A stretch of DNA of 64,000 nt from Streptomyces griseoaurantiacus (GCA_014656015.1 BNBP01000023.1:30130-94129); one strand, 5' to 3'. Shown: positions 16,332-25,460, numbered from the stretch's first letter. Program-made: numbers and translations. The notes: generated from the sequence alone by a model not told the origin.

Positions 16332-17438
16332 CTACTTCTCCTGCTGCTTGCGCCAGCGAATGCCGGCCTCGAGGAAGCCGTCGATCTCGCCGTTGAACAC
16401 GGCCTCGGGGTTGCCGACCTCGAAGTCGGTGCGCAGGTCCTTGACCATCTGGTACGGGTGCAGGACGTACGAACGCATCTGGTTGCCCCAGGAGTTGCCG
16501 CCGTCGCCCTTGAGCGCGTCCATCTTGGCCTGCTCCTCCTGGCGGCGCCGCTCGAGCAGCTTGGCCTGGAGGACGTTCATCGCGGTCGCCTTGTTCTGGA
16601 TCTGCGAGCGCTCGTTCTGGCAGGACACGACGATCCCGGTGGGGATGTGGGTCAGGCGCACCGCGGAGTCGGTCGTGTTGACGCCCTGGCCGCCGGGACC
16701 GGAGGACCGGTAGACGTCGACCCGCAGCTCGGACTCGTCGATCTCGACGTGGTCGGTCTGCTCGACGACGGGGAGGATCTCCACGCCCGCGAAGCTGGTC
16801 TGGCGCCGGCCCTGGTTGTCGTAGGGCGAGATGCGCACGAGGCGGTGGGTGCCCTGCTCGACGGAGAGGGTGCCGTAGGCGTACGGCGCCTGCACGGCGA
16901 AGGTGGTCGACTTGATGCCGGCCTCCTCCGCGTACGAGGTCTCGTAGACCTCGGTCTTGTAGCCGCGCTGCTCGGCCCAGCGCAGGTACATGCGCTGGAG
17001 CTTCTCGGCGAAGTCCGCGGCGTCGACGCCGCCGGCCTCGGCGCGGATGTTGACGAGGGCCTCGCGGGAGTCGTACTCGCCGGAGAGGAGGGTGCGGACC
17101 TCCATCTCGTCCAGCGCCTTGCGTACGGCCGTGAGCTCGGACTCGGCCTCGGCGCGGGTGTCCGGGTCGTCCTCCTCCTCGGCCATCTCGAACAGGACGC
17201 CGAGGTCGTCGATCCTGCCGCGCAGGGCCTCGGCCTTGCGGACCTCGGCCTGGAGGTGGGACAGCTTGCTGGTGATCTTCTGCGCCTCGTCCGGGTTGTC
17301 CCAGAGGGACGGCGCGGCCGCCTGCTCCTCGAGCACGGCGATGTCTGCCCTCAGCTTGTCGAGGTCCAGGACGGCCTCGATGGACTCCATGGTGGAGGAG
17401 AGGGACTTGAGCTCTTCGGATACGTCGACGACTGCCAC
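16332..17438 (-). CDS. prfB: Peptide chain release factor 2
   Basis: A 368-residue RF2 that reads UGA and UAA stop codons. The catalytic GGQ motif is SSGPGGQGVNTT and the codon-recognition tripeptide region reads ISPYDNQGRRQTSF. The usual SPF tripeptide is thus SPY; the codon is TAC and the frame is clean. There is no internal stop or +1 frameshift site near codon 26, consistent with actinobacterial prfB. The GTG start at 17438 has GGGGAG ahead. It is flanked by pkaB upstream and a terminator downstream. Confidence 0.95.
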   Translation of the reverse strand: MAVVDVSEELKSLSSTMESIEAVLDLDKLRADIAVLEEQAAAPSLWDNPDEAQKITSKLSHLQAEVRKAEALRGRIDDLGVLFEMAEEEDDPDTRAEAESELTAVRKALDEMEVRTLLSGEYDSREALVNIRAEAGGVDAADFAEKLQRMYLRWAEQRGYKTEVYETSYAEEAGIKSTTFAVQAPYAYGTLSVEQGTHRLVRISPYDNQGRRQTSFAGVEILPVVEQTDHVEIDESELRVDVYRSSGPGGQGVNTTDSAVRLTHIPTGIVVSCQNERSQIQNKATAMNVLQAKLLERRRQEEQAKMDALKGDGGNSWGNQMRSYVLHPYQMVKDLRTDFEVGNPEAVFNGEIDGFLEAGIRWRKQQEK

Positions 17439-17555
17439 GCTCCCCAGCGTAACGGTTCCGCCGGACGGGCAAGGGCGCAGGAGAGCCCCGGGGGGTGTGA
17501 GCGCGCGGTCACCCGCGCCCCTTCCCGGGGCTCCGGGGCGCGGGTGGCGCGGACG

Positions 17556-18818
17556 CTACGGAACCGCCGGGGCGGAGTTGTTGGAGTCCTGCGGGGGGAC
17601 GTCGCCCTCGTCGTCCGACAGGGCGGCCCAGGCGCCCAGTCCCGCCGCGGCGACGAGGACCAGGGCGGCCGCCCCGAGCGTCAGGCGCCGTCGGCGCGCC
17701 ATCGCCCGGTTCCGCGCGGAGCCGGGCTCCGGGGCCCCCGCCGCCCGCGGCACCGTGGCGGTGCCCCGGGCGCCCCCGGCGAGCTCGTCCGGGCCCGGCA
17801 CGCGCATCGACGTGTGCGTGTCCCGGTTGGAGTCCGGCTTCGCGCCGGGCACCAGGGGCACGGCGCCCCGCCGCACCCGCGGCTCGCCCCGGCTCCCGGC
17901 CGCCGTCCCGTCCTCGGCCCCCTCGGCGGGGTCCTCGGCGCTCTCGTCCTCCTCCGGCTCGGATCCCGGCTCGTCCACGTCCAGCGGGGGCATCCCCGCG
18001 AGCGAGGGGAGCTGCTCCCGCAGCCGCGCCGCCAGCTCGGAGGCCCGCAGCCGGGAGGCCGGCGCCTTGGCCAGGCACTGGACGAGGAGCTGCCACAGCT
18101 CGTCGGGGATGCCGGGCAGCGGCGCCACCGTCTCCGTGACGTGCCGGCGCAGCACCGCCCCGGGGTGTCCGCCGCCGAAGGGCGTGAACCCGGCGAGCAG
18201 CTCGTACAGGACCGTGGCCAGCGCGTAGATGTCGACGGCCGCGCGGGGCGGCAGTCCCTCGACGATCTCCGGGGCCAGGTAGTCCGGCGTGCCGATGATC
18301 TTCGTGGCGCGGGTCCTGCGCGGGGTGTCGATGAGTTTGGCCACACCGAAGTCGGTCAGCAGCGCGGGGTGGGCGCCGCCGGGTCCGAGGGGGCCCTGCA
18401 TGTCGAGGAGGACGTTCTCCGGCTTGACGTCGCGGTGGACGACCCCGGCCGCGTGGGCCGCGGCCAGCGCGTCGGCGACGTCGGCGACGATCGCGACCGC
18501 CGCCTCGGGTGCCATGCGGCGCTCCCGGTCCAGGCGGGTGCGCAGGTCGGTGCCGCGCACGAGGTCCATGACGAGGGCCAGGTCGTTGCCGTCGACCACG
18601 AGGTCGTGCACCGAGACGATGTGGGGGTGGTCCAGGCCCAGCAGTGCCGTGCGCTCCTGGACGAACCGTCCCACCAGTTCCTGGTCGGAGGCGAGGTCCT
18701 CGCGCAGCAGCTTGACGGCCACCGGGCCGTCCGGCCCCTCGCCCAGCCACACCGTGCCGGCGCTTCCCCGTCCCAGGACCTGGTGCGCGGTGTACCGACT
18801 GCCGATCTTCCGTGCCAA
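17556..18818 (-). CDS. pkaB: Membrane Ser/Thr protein kinase, PkaB-like
   Basis: A 420-residue eukaryotic-type kinase. The Gly loop is LGRGSAGTVWLG, the ATP Lys is K36, HRD is HRDVKPEN with Asp130, and DFG is TDFGVAKL; the activation segment ends GTPDYLAPE. After residue 265 there is an acidic, Pro-rich linker, then a basic stop-transfer and one membrane segment (LTLGAAALVLVAAAGLGAWAAL) near residues 378-400 with a short external tail. The external part is too small for a PASTA domain. It lies next to pkaA, from which the MITE-like element now separates it. The pkaB name follows the order reported for S. coelicolor, from memory. Confidence 0.9.
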   Translation of the reverse strand: MARKIGSRYTAHQVLGRGSAGTVWLGEGPDGPVAVKLLREDLASDQELVGRFVQERTALLGLDHPHIVSVHDLVVDGNDLALVMDLVRGTDLRTRLDRERRMAPEAAVAIVADVADALAAAHAAGVVHRDVKPENVLLDMQGPLGPGGAHPALLTDFGVAKLIDTPRRTRATKIIGTPDYLAPEIVEGLPPRAAVDIYALATVLYELLAGFTPFGGGHPGAVLRRHVTETVAPLPGIPDELWQLLVQCLAKAPASRLRASELAARLREQLPSLAGMPPLDVDEPGSEPEEDESAEDPAEGAEDGTAAGSRGEPRVRRGAVPLVPGAKPDSNRDTHTSMRVPGPDELAGGARGTATVPRAAGAPEPGSARNRAMARRRRLTLGAAALVLVAAAGLGAWAALSDDEGDVPPQDSNNSAPAVP

Positions 18819-18976
18819 GGCTGCTCCGCTCGCTCCAACGGTCCGCGTGTTGTCGCCAAAACTACGCGCCGCGGGAGCCGGCCTTCACCCGGGCGACGGA
18901 AATCACCCGGTGGGTGTCGACAAATCCCCGAGGTCGGGGTGCGGAGGTGCGCACCCCGAACCCCGCGGGAAGGGTC

Positions 18977-19167
18977 CTAGGGCCTCTCGTTTGGATCAGG
19001 CCGGCTGGGAGGCGCCGTACGTCCTCGGCCGACCCGAGCGGGGTCCGGTGCGTGCGGCTGCAAGGCGGAGGAGGGCGCCAGGGCGGAGTCCTGGCAACCG
19101 ACGACAACGCCGCAGAGGCGCGTGCCGGACCCCGCGACGCCGGGATGATCCAAACGAGAGGCCCTAG
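18977..19167. mobile_element. MITE-like element with 22-bp terminal inverted repeats
   Basis: About 191 bp flanked by perfect 22-bp inverted repeats at 18977-18998 and 19146-19167, each beginning or ending with CTAG (CTAGGGCCTCTCGTTT). The inside is a long imperfect hairpin (for example GGGGTCCGG near 19035 pairing with CCGGACCCC near 19130) with no transposase. The element ends against the kinase gene: the TAG stop of pkaA is formed from the terminal CTAG. It fits a non-autonomous relative of IS5-family elements that target CTAG; that grouping is from the ends only. Its partner transposase is not in the window. The rest of the 345-bp gap between the two kinase genes (18819-18976) holds no gene. 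Confidence 0.75.
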
Positions 19168-20894
19168 TTGCCCAGCTTTCGCAGCAGGTCCCCGGCCCGC
19201 GAGAACCAGTGGCTGATCTCGCTCCAGTAGCCCCTGCCCGTGCCGATCCAGTCCCGCAGCGGGCTCAGTTCCCAGACCAGCCAGCTCGCGACGACCAGGA
19301 TGACGAGCGTGAACAGGCAGCCCTTGAGGCAGCCGAGACCCGGGATCTTCATCGGGTTGGCGCCGCGCTGCCGCGGCGCCCTCGGCTCGCGCTCCGGGGC
19401 GGGCCGCCGGGGCTCCGGGGCGGGGGCGTAACGCTGCGGCTGGGGCGCCGGGGCGTACTGCTGCGGCTGAGGGGTCTCCCGGCGGCGCTGCGGGGCCCGC
19501 TGGGGGGCGTACCGCTGCTGTCCGGGCTGCTGCTGTTGCGGGTAGCCGTAGCCGTCCTGCGGGGGCTGCTGCCTGCGGGGCTGCTGCTGGGGGCGGGCGA
19601 CCTGGCGCTGCGGGCGGCGGCGCAGCGGGTCCTCGTTCGGGTCGAGGTACTGCACCTGGGTCTGGTCGTTGCGGTCGCGGGCCGCGCGGAGCTGGTTCTG
19701 CCAGGGGTGCGGCTGGTCGGGGTCGCCCGCCTCGCCCTGGCCGGGTCCGCCCGGGGGCACCGGGGGCAGGACGGCGGTGGGGTCGGCCGCGCCGGTCTGC
19801 GGGAGGACGGCGGTGGGATCGGCGGCGCCGGGGGTGTGCGGGAGGACGCTGGTGGCGCCGTTGGGGTCGATGCCGTTGGGGAAGGTGGGGTCGTGCGGCG
19901 CGTTCTGGCCGTAGCCGCCCGCGGTGTGCGGCAGGACCTGGGTCGGGTCCGCGGCGCCCGGGGTGCCGGGCACGGGGGCCGGGTCGAGGTCGGGGCCGAG
20001 CAGGGCGCCGACGCCCTCGGCCGCGGCGATCGCGGCGGAGTTGGCGTGCACGCCGATGCCGTCGGCGACGACCCGCAGGGCGCGGGCCAGGTTCTCGGCG
20101 CTGGGGCGCTGGTCGGGGTTCTTGCGCAGGCAGCGCTCGATCACCGTCCACAGCGGGTCCGGCACGGTGGAGGGGCGGCGCGGCTCGGCGCTCAGGTGCT
20201 GGTGCAGCACCTCGAGGGCGCTGCCGCCGCCGAACGGGGGGCGGCCGGTGACCAGCTCGTACAGCATGATCCCGGCGCCGTAGATGTCCACTGCGGAGGT
20301 CTGCGGGCGGCCCTCGGCGGACTCCGGCGCGATGTACGCGGGGGTGCCGACGAACTCCTGGGTGCGGGTCAGACCCGGGGAGTCGGCGAGGCGGGCGATG
20401 CCGAAGTCGGTGAGCATCGGGTGCATCTCGCCGCCGTCCTGCCGGAGCAGGACGTTCGCGGGCTTGAGGTCGCGGTGCACCACGCCGTCGGCGTGGCTGG
20501 CGGCCAGCGCGTCGGCGACCTGGGCGGTCAGCAGGGAGGCCGCGACGGGGGTGAGGGGGCCGTTCTCCCGCAGGTAGCGGTGCAGGTCGGGGCCGTCGAC
20601 GATGTCCATGACGAGGGCCAGCAGATCGCCCTCGACGACCAGGTCCCGCACCCGGACGATGTTCGGGTGGGTCAGCCGGAGCAGGACGGAGCGCTCCCGC
20701 AGGAAGCGCATCACGATGTCCGGGTCGCTCGCGAGCTCCTCCTTGAGGACCTTGATCGCGACGGTCTCGCCCGGCCGGCCGGCGACGGCCGCCTCGGAGC
20801 CCGCGGTCTCGCGCTGGCTCGCACGCCACACCGTGCCCGTGGCACCGCGTCCGAGCGGCTCCTCGAGCAGGTACTTGCTGCCTACCGGCCGCAC
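19164..20894 (-). CDS. pkaA: Membrane Ser/Thr protein kinase, PkaA-like
   Basis: A 576-residue kinase. The Gly loop is LGRGATGTVWRA, the ATP Lys K48, HRDLKPAN with Asp142, and TDFGIARL with Asp163. After the kinase domain (about residues 8-275) a linker carries four Thr-x-Val-Leu-Pro units (T318, T348, T361, T373; DPTQVLPHT, ATSVLPHT, DPTAVLPQT, DPTAVLPPV), then a Gln/Pro/Arg-rich basic stretch. One membrane segment (CLFTLVILVVASWLVWEL) is near residues 525-548. The GTG at 20894 follows AGGGAG and starts the conserved VRPVGSKYLLEE. The stop lies in the CTAG end of the MITE-like element. It faces the FHA protein across 609 bp. Confidence 0.92.
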   Translation of the reverse strand: MRPVGSKYLLEEPLGRGATGTVWRASQRETAGSEAAVAGRPGETVAIKVLKEELASDPDIVMRFLRERSVLLRLTHPNIVRVRDLVVEGDLLALVMDIVDGPDLHRYLRENGPLTPVAASLLTAQVADALAASHADGVVHRDLKPANVLLRQDGGEMHPMLTDFGIARLADSPGLTRTQEFVGTPAYIAPESAEGRPQTSAVDIYGAGIMLYELVTGRPPFGGGSALEVLHQHLSAEPRRPSTVPDPLWTVIERCLRKNPDQRPSAENLARALRVVADGIGVHANSAAIAAAEGVGALLGPDLDPAPVPGTPGAADPTQVLPHTAGGYGQNAPHDPTFPNGIDPNGATSVLPHTPGAADPTAVLPQTGAADPTAVLPPVPPGGPGQGEAGDPDQPHPWQNQLRAARDRNDQTQVQYLDPNEDPLRRRPQRQVARPQQQPRRQQPPQDGYGYPQQQQPGQQRYAPQRAPQRRRETPQPQQYAPAPQPQRYAPAPEPRRPAPEREPRAPRQRGANPMKIPGLGCLKGCLFTLVILVVASWLVWELSPLRDWIGTGRGYWSEISHWFSRAGDLLRKLGN

Positions 20895-20972
20895 GTCATG
20901 GGCTCCCTGCTGATCGGGGTGTCTGGTCCGTACACCGTTGTCCACCTCGCACGCCGTGCCGTTCCGGGCCTC

Positions 20973-21000
20973 GGAGCACGGGTTCCGGAGCACGGGTTCC
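20973..21000. repeat. 14-bp tandem duplication upstream of pkaA
   Basis: Two exact copies of GGAGCACGGGTTCC at 20973-20986 and 20987-21000, with a partial third copy after. They lie in the pkaA 5' region, 80-110 bp before its start. On the minus strand they present repeated GGAAC boxes, the -35 type of Streptomyces ECF sigma promoters, but no convincing -10 is spaced to them. Confidence 0.6.
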
Positions 21001-21192
21001 GGGTGTTCCGACCCACTGTAGTGGGGTGCCGGAGCGCACCGGGTTGTCAAGCTCCCCGACCCGCGCGGGGGTCCTCGGGCGGTCCGGCGCGCTCCCCCGC
21101 AGGGGTACGTGCCGGCCGCCGCACATGTTCGACGGGAAGACGCGCGCTCCGGGGCGGTTGGTTGCCCCGCGCGGTGTCCGGGACCGGCGGGT

Positions 21193-21229
21193 GTGCTCGG
21201 CGACCGTCCCCGCCCCGGTCGCCGAGCAC
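21193..21229. other. Perfect 14-bp intergenic hairpin
   Basis: GTGCTCGGCGACCG (21193-21206) pairs exactly with CGGTCGCCGAGCAC (21216-21229) across a 9-nt loop. It lies in the 609-bp divergent gap between pkaA and the FHA protein, where a terminator is not expected. The rest of the gap shows only short repeats and no gene. Confidence 0.6.
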
Positions 21230-21503
21230 TCCCGGACCGATCACGGGCGGACCCCGAGTGGTCATCGGAGGATCGGAGCAGGTCATCGGGCGGGCACTTT
21301 TGCGGGCAGAGCCGACCAATCAAGATCACTTGCCCTCGCTGGGCGGGCGCGTTGTCAGCGGCAGGTGCGAGGATGCCTCCAGTTACTGGCCGATGTGCTC
21401 GTGAGCGGTGGGGGAAGTCCGGGGGAGGCCCGCGGTGGGGGACCGCGGGCGGCGCCTTCGTCCCCGCCCGCGGGTGCTTGCGCAGAAGGGACCGCTGACG
21501 GCG

Positions 21504-24500
21504 ATGCAGATCCGGCTGACCGTCGTTGACCCGCTGGGCCCGCCCGCGGAGCCCGGAGCGCGGGCCGCGAGCCGCGACGTCCAGGTCACCGCTCCCGCCG
21601 GGACGGCGCTGGCCGCGGTGGTCGGTGACCTCGTCTCGGCGGTGGGCGGCGGGGACGGCCCGACGGTGCTGTACGCGGGGGCGGAGCGGCTCGACCCGCA
21701 GCGCCGCACCCTCGGCGAGCCGCCCCTGACCGACGGCGCCGTGCTCTCGCTGGGCGCCCCGGCGGAACCGGCACCGGAGGCGGCGGACGAGGTCTCGGCG
21801 GAGCTGCACGTCGTGGCGGGCCCGGACGCGGGCGGGGTGCACCTGCTGCACGGCGGCCAGATCCGGGTGGGCCGCTCGGCCGAGGCCGATGTCCCGCTCG
21901 ACGACCCGGACGTCTCCCGGCTGCACTGCGCGGTCACCGTCGCGCCCGACGGCCGGGTCACCGTCGCCGACCTGGGCTCCACCAACGGCACCACGCTGGA
22001 CGGCGTCCGCGTCACCGGCCGCCCGGTGCGCCTGGCCCCGGGCGCGCTCCTGCGCCTCGGCGAGTCGACGCTGCGGCTGGCCCCGCCGGGAGACGTGCCC
22101 GCGGTGCCCACGACGCCGGACGGCGAGGGGCACACCCGGGTCCGGGTCACCGGCGCGCCCCCGGTCGCGGGTACGGGTACGGCGCCGGTGGCGCCCGGGA
22201 GCGTCGCGTCCGCCGCCCCGCGGCCGGCCGGCCGCCAGGAGCACGGCCTCCCCGAGCACGGCCCCACGGCCGACGGGCAGGCCGCGCCGAGGGCGTACGG
22301 GACCGGGACGCCGGGCGCGCACGGCCATCCGGCGGCCGAACCGTCCGGCGCGTACGGCGGTGGCGGTGCGGGGACCGGCTCCCGGGCGGGCGCCACGCAC
22401 CTCGCCGCCCACGACGCCGTCGGCGACGGCGACCGCGCGAACGGTTCCGCCGGGCCGCAGGGACACGAGGGCCCTCACGGTTTCGGCCACGACGGCGGCC
22501 CCGGTCCGGCCGGAGCACCCGGGCGGGACGCCGGTGTGCCGAGGGGCGCCGACGGACGGGGCGCGGAGGCCCGGGGCCGCAAGGGCACACCCGTGCGCGG
22601 CACCGAGGAGCCCGACCTGCCCGCCCCCGGCGAACCCGGAGCCGGGGCCCGGCGGCGCGGCGGCCTCGCCGCGTGGGCCCGGCGGCTGGCCGGGAGCCGG
22701 GAGGACGCGCCGGCGGGCGGCGGGCCGACCGGGCACGCCGAGGGCGTCGCCCCCACCCTTCCGCACCGCCCGCAGGGGCCCGAGAAATGGCCGGATCCCG
22801 CCGCGCTGCTGCTGACGGCGCTGCGCCCGGGGCCCCGGCTGTGGGAGCGCGGGCCGCTGCACCCGGAGGCGCTCACCGTGCGCCTCGGCACCGCCGACCT
22901 GCCCGCCGCGCCCGACGGCTCGGGCCCGCTGCTGTCCGTGCCGGTGACCACCGGGCTGCGCGAGGTCGGTTCCCTGGGGCTGGCCGGGCCCCGCGCGCGC
23001 CTGGGCGGACTCGCCCGCGCCGTCCTCGCCCAGCTCGCCGCGCTGCACTCCCCCGACGCCCTCGAACTCGTCCTGATCAGCGCGGACCGCGCCCGCCCCG
23101 TCGAGGAGCGCACGGCGGAATGGTCCTGGCTCGGCTGGCTGCCGCACCTCGTCCCGGCGCACGGCCAGGACTGCCGACTCCTGCTCGCCCACGACCGCGA
23201 GCAGGCGGTGGCCCGGACGGCGGAGCTCCTGCGCCGCCTGGACGACCGGCTCGCGGAGCCCCCCTCCGGCGCGGCCGCCCGGGTGCCGCGCCAGGCCGGC
23301 CCCGGGGACGGGGCGGAGAAGGGGGCCCTGCGGCGCCCCTCCTGGGCCCGGGACGGGGCGGAGTCCACCGCACCGTACGCCGGTCCCCGCACGGTGCTCG
23401 TGGTGGACGGCGACCCCGGCGGCCCGGAGGTGCGCGAGGCCGTGGTGCGCCTGGTGCGCGAGGGGCCCCGGGCCGGCATCCATGTGATCTGTCTGGCCGA
23501 GACGGCGGCGGCCTCCCCCGCCGCGCCGGCCGCTCAGACGTACGAGGCGGTGTGCGCCGCGTCGCCGACGTTCCGGGAGTGCGGGGCGGTCGCCCTGATC
23601 GGCGGTGACGTGGCCACGGCGGTGCACGTCCTGCGGGTCGCCTCGCACCCGGAGCCCGCCACCGGCGCTCCCCGCCCCACCGGGCCCGAGGGGCACGGCT
23701 TCGCCGACGGTCCCGCCCCCTACGCCGGGGACGCCCTCGGCGAGGGCCCGGGCGCCCCGACCGCCCGCGCCCGGGGCGCACGGAGCGGCCCGTCCGCCCA
23801 GGGGCGCGTCGGGGCCCCCGGCGGCATCCCGGGCCCGCGCGGCACGCACGAAGCCCGCGAGGCCCACGAGGCGCACGCAGCCCACGGCACCCCCGGCACG
23901 CACGGCCCGGTGAGCGCCCCCGGCTTCCCGTACGACCCCCAGGCCACGCACCACGACCGCACCGCCCGGACGCCGCACGGCCCGGCCGCCGGCGGGCGGA
24001 CGGGCCGGGGCCCGGTGAGCGAGGGCACCCTCGCCGCCGTGGACGCGGTGTCCCTGGCCTGGGCCGAGCGCTTCGCCCGGGCGCTCGCCCCGTTGCGCAC
24101 GGACGGACCCGCCGCCGGTTCTCTCCCGCATCCGGCGATCTCCACGCCGCTGCCCCGCAAGGCCCGGCTGCTGGACGAGTTGGGGCTGGCCCGCGCCACC
24201 CCCGCCTCGCTGATGGCCCGTTGGGCGGCCGCCGCCGACGACACCGAGTCGCTGGGCGGCCGCGCCTGGGCGGTGCTCGGGGCGGGCCCGCGCGGCCCGG
24301 TCGTCGTGGACCTCGCCGCCGACGGCCCGCACCTGCTGGTGGAGGGGCCCTCGGGCAGCGGTCGGACGGAGCTGCTGCGGGCGGTCGCCGCCTCCCTCGC
24401 GGCGGCCGAACGCCCGGACCGCCTCGGCCTGGTGCTGATAGACGGCCGCGACTGCGGGCCGCACGCCTCCGGTGCGGACGACGGGCTGCGGCTGTGCACG

Positions 24501-25409
24501 GACCTCCCCCATGTCACCACCCACCTGGCCGCCAACGACCCCGTCCGCATGCGGGAGTTCGCGCAGGCGCTGAGCGCGGAGCTGAAGCGGCGCGCCGAAC
24601 TGCTGGGCCGGCTCGACTTCACCCAGTGGCACGCGCAGCGGATGGTGTCGCGGCGGATGGTCCCCCAGCGGGCGGCGGGCGGCGGTCAGGGACGGCGGCC
24701 CGGGGCGGCGCCCGACGGACCCTCCGGCAGTGACACCAGGTCAGCGACCTCCGGAACCACCGGGCCCGGGGCGGGCGCCGCCGACCTCGAGTCGCCGCCG
24801 AGCGCGACCCTGCGGCTCCGGCCGCCCGCGGCCCGCCGGTCCGCCGAGCCGGGGCCGCCGCTGGCCCGGCTGGTGGTCCTCGTGGACGACCTGGACGCGC
24901 TGCTCTCCCCCGCCCTCGGCTCCCCCGGCCGGCCCTCCGCCGGTTCGGTCGTCCGGGCCCTGGAGGCGGTGGCACGGGACGGGGAGCGGCTCGGCGTACA
25001 CCTGGTGGCCGCGACGGGCGTGGACGGCGCCCGCACGTTCCGCGGCGAGCCCGGCGGGGCCGCCGGACTGCGGGTGCGCCTGCGGACTCCCGCCCAGGGG
25101 GCGGACGAACCCGCCCCCGGGCGCGGGCGGTTGACGTACGCCCACGGCATGGAGGGCACGCCCGGCGCGGAGGACCGCGACCTGCGGGCCACGGAGTTCC
25201 AGGGCGGCCGCGTCACCGGCCGCATCCCGCGTACGGCGACCGTGCGGCCCACCGTGGCCCTCGTGGAGTGGGAGCGCATGGGCGACCCGCCGGTCCGCCG
25301 CACGGTACGGGAACTGGGCAACGGGCCGACGGATCTCGCGCTGCTCGCCAGCGCGCTGGAACGCGCGGCCCGGTCGGTCTCCGCGACGGCGGTCCCCGCA
25401 CTGCTCTGA
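21504..25409 (+). CDS. FHA-domain protein with FtsK/SpoIIIE-like ATPase domain
   Basis: About 1301 residues. Residues 100-192 form an FHA phosphothreonine-binding domain (IRVGRSAEADVPL, SRLHC, LGSTNGTTLDG). A long Gly/Ala/His-rich disordered stretch follows. An FtsK/EccC-like segment near residues 430-640 (PALELVLISADR type, HDREQAVARTAELLRRLDDRL) and a second near 900-1100 carry the nucleotide motifs. The Walker A reads GPSGSGRT (Lys replaced by Arg) near residue 950 and Walker B is VVLVDDLDAL. No membrane segment is visible. The ATG at 21504 gives the FHA-like start MQIRLTVVDPLGP; the longer frame has no family residues. It may read kinase signals from PkaA/PkaB. Confidence 0.8.
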   Translation: MQIRLTVVDPLGPPAEPGARAASRDVQVTAPAGTALAAVVGDLVSAVGGGDGPTVLYAGAERLDPQRRTLGEPPLTDGAVLSLGAPAEPAPEAADEVSAELHVVAGPDAGGVHLLHGGQIRVGRSAEADVPLDDPDVSRLHCAVTVAPDGRVTVADLGSTNGTTLDGVRVTGRPVRLAPGALLRLGESTLRLAPPGDVPAVPTTPDGEGHTRVRVTGAPPVAGTGTAPVAPGSVASAAPRPAGRQEHGLPEHGPTADGQAAPRAYGTGTPGAHGHPAAEPSGAYGGGGAGTGSRAGATHLAAHDAVGDGDRANGSAGPQGHEGPHGFGHDGGPGPAGAPGRDAGVPRGADGRGAEARGRKGTPVRGTEEPDLPAPGEPGAGARRRGGLAAWARRLAGSREDAPAGGGPTGHAEGVAPTLPHRPQGPEKWPDPAALLLTALRPGPRLWERGPLHPEALTVRLGTADLPAAPDGSGPLLSVPVTTGLREVGSLGLAGPRARLGGLARAVLAQLAALHSPDALELVLISADRARPVEERTAEWSWLGWLPHLVPAHGQDCRLLLAHDREQAVARTAELLRRLDDRLAEPPSGAAARVPRQAGPGDGAEKGALRRPSWARDGAESTAPYAGPRTVLVVDGDPGGPEVREAVVRLVREGPRAGIHVICLAETAAASPAAPAAQTYEAVCAASPTFRECGAVALIGGDVATAVHVLRVASHPEPATGAPRPTGPEGHGFADGPAPYAGDALGEGPGAPTARARGARSGPSAQGRVGAPGGIPGPRGTHEAREAHEAHAAHGTPGTHGPVSAPGFPYDPQATHHDRTARTPHGPAAGGRTGRGPVSEGTLAAVDAVSLAWAERFARALAPLRTDGPAAGSLPHPAISTPLPRKARLLDELGLARATPASLMARWAAAADDTESLGGRAWAVLGAGPRGPVVVDLAADGPHLLVEGPSGSGRTELLRAVAASLAAAERPDRLGLVLIDGRDCGPHASGADDGLRLCTDLPHVTTHLAANDPVRMREFAQALSAELKRRAELLGRLDFTQWHAQRMVSRRMVPQRAAGGGQGRRPGAAPDGPSGSDTRSATSGTTGPGAGAADLESPPSATLRLRPPAARRSAEPGPPLARLVVLVDDLDALLSPALGSPGRPSAGSVVRALEAVARDGERLGVHLVAATGVDGARTFRGEPGGAAGLRVRLRTPAQGADEPAPGRGRLTYAHGMEGTPGAEDRDLRATEFQGGRVTGRIPRTATVRPTVALVEWERMGDPPVRRTVRELGNGPTDLALLASALERAARSVSATAVPALL

Positions 25410-25430
25410 CAGGAGTCCCCCGTTCCCACG

Positions 25431-25460
25431 GGAGCCCCCTCGCCGCTCCGAGGGGGCTCC
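25431..25460. terminator. Terminator after the FHA/FtsK-like gene
   Basis: A perfect 11-bp stem (GGAGCCCCCTC / GAGGGGGCTCC) with an 8-nt loop, 22 bp past the stop codon. The rest of the gap to 25687 holds the promoter zone of the next operon and no gene. Confidence 0.8.

Noticed and set aside
17340..17438. Programmed frameshift in prfB
   Set aside because: The reading frame is continuous and there is no in-frame stop near codon 26, as expected for actinobacteria.
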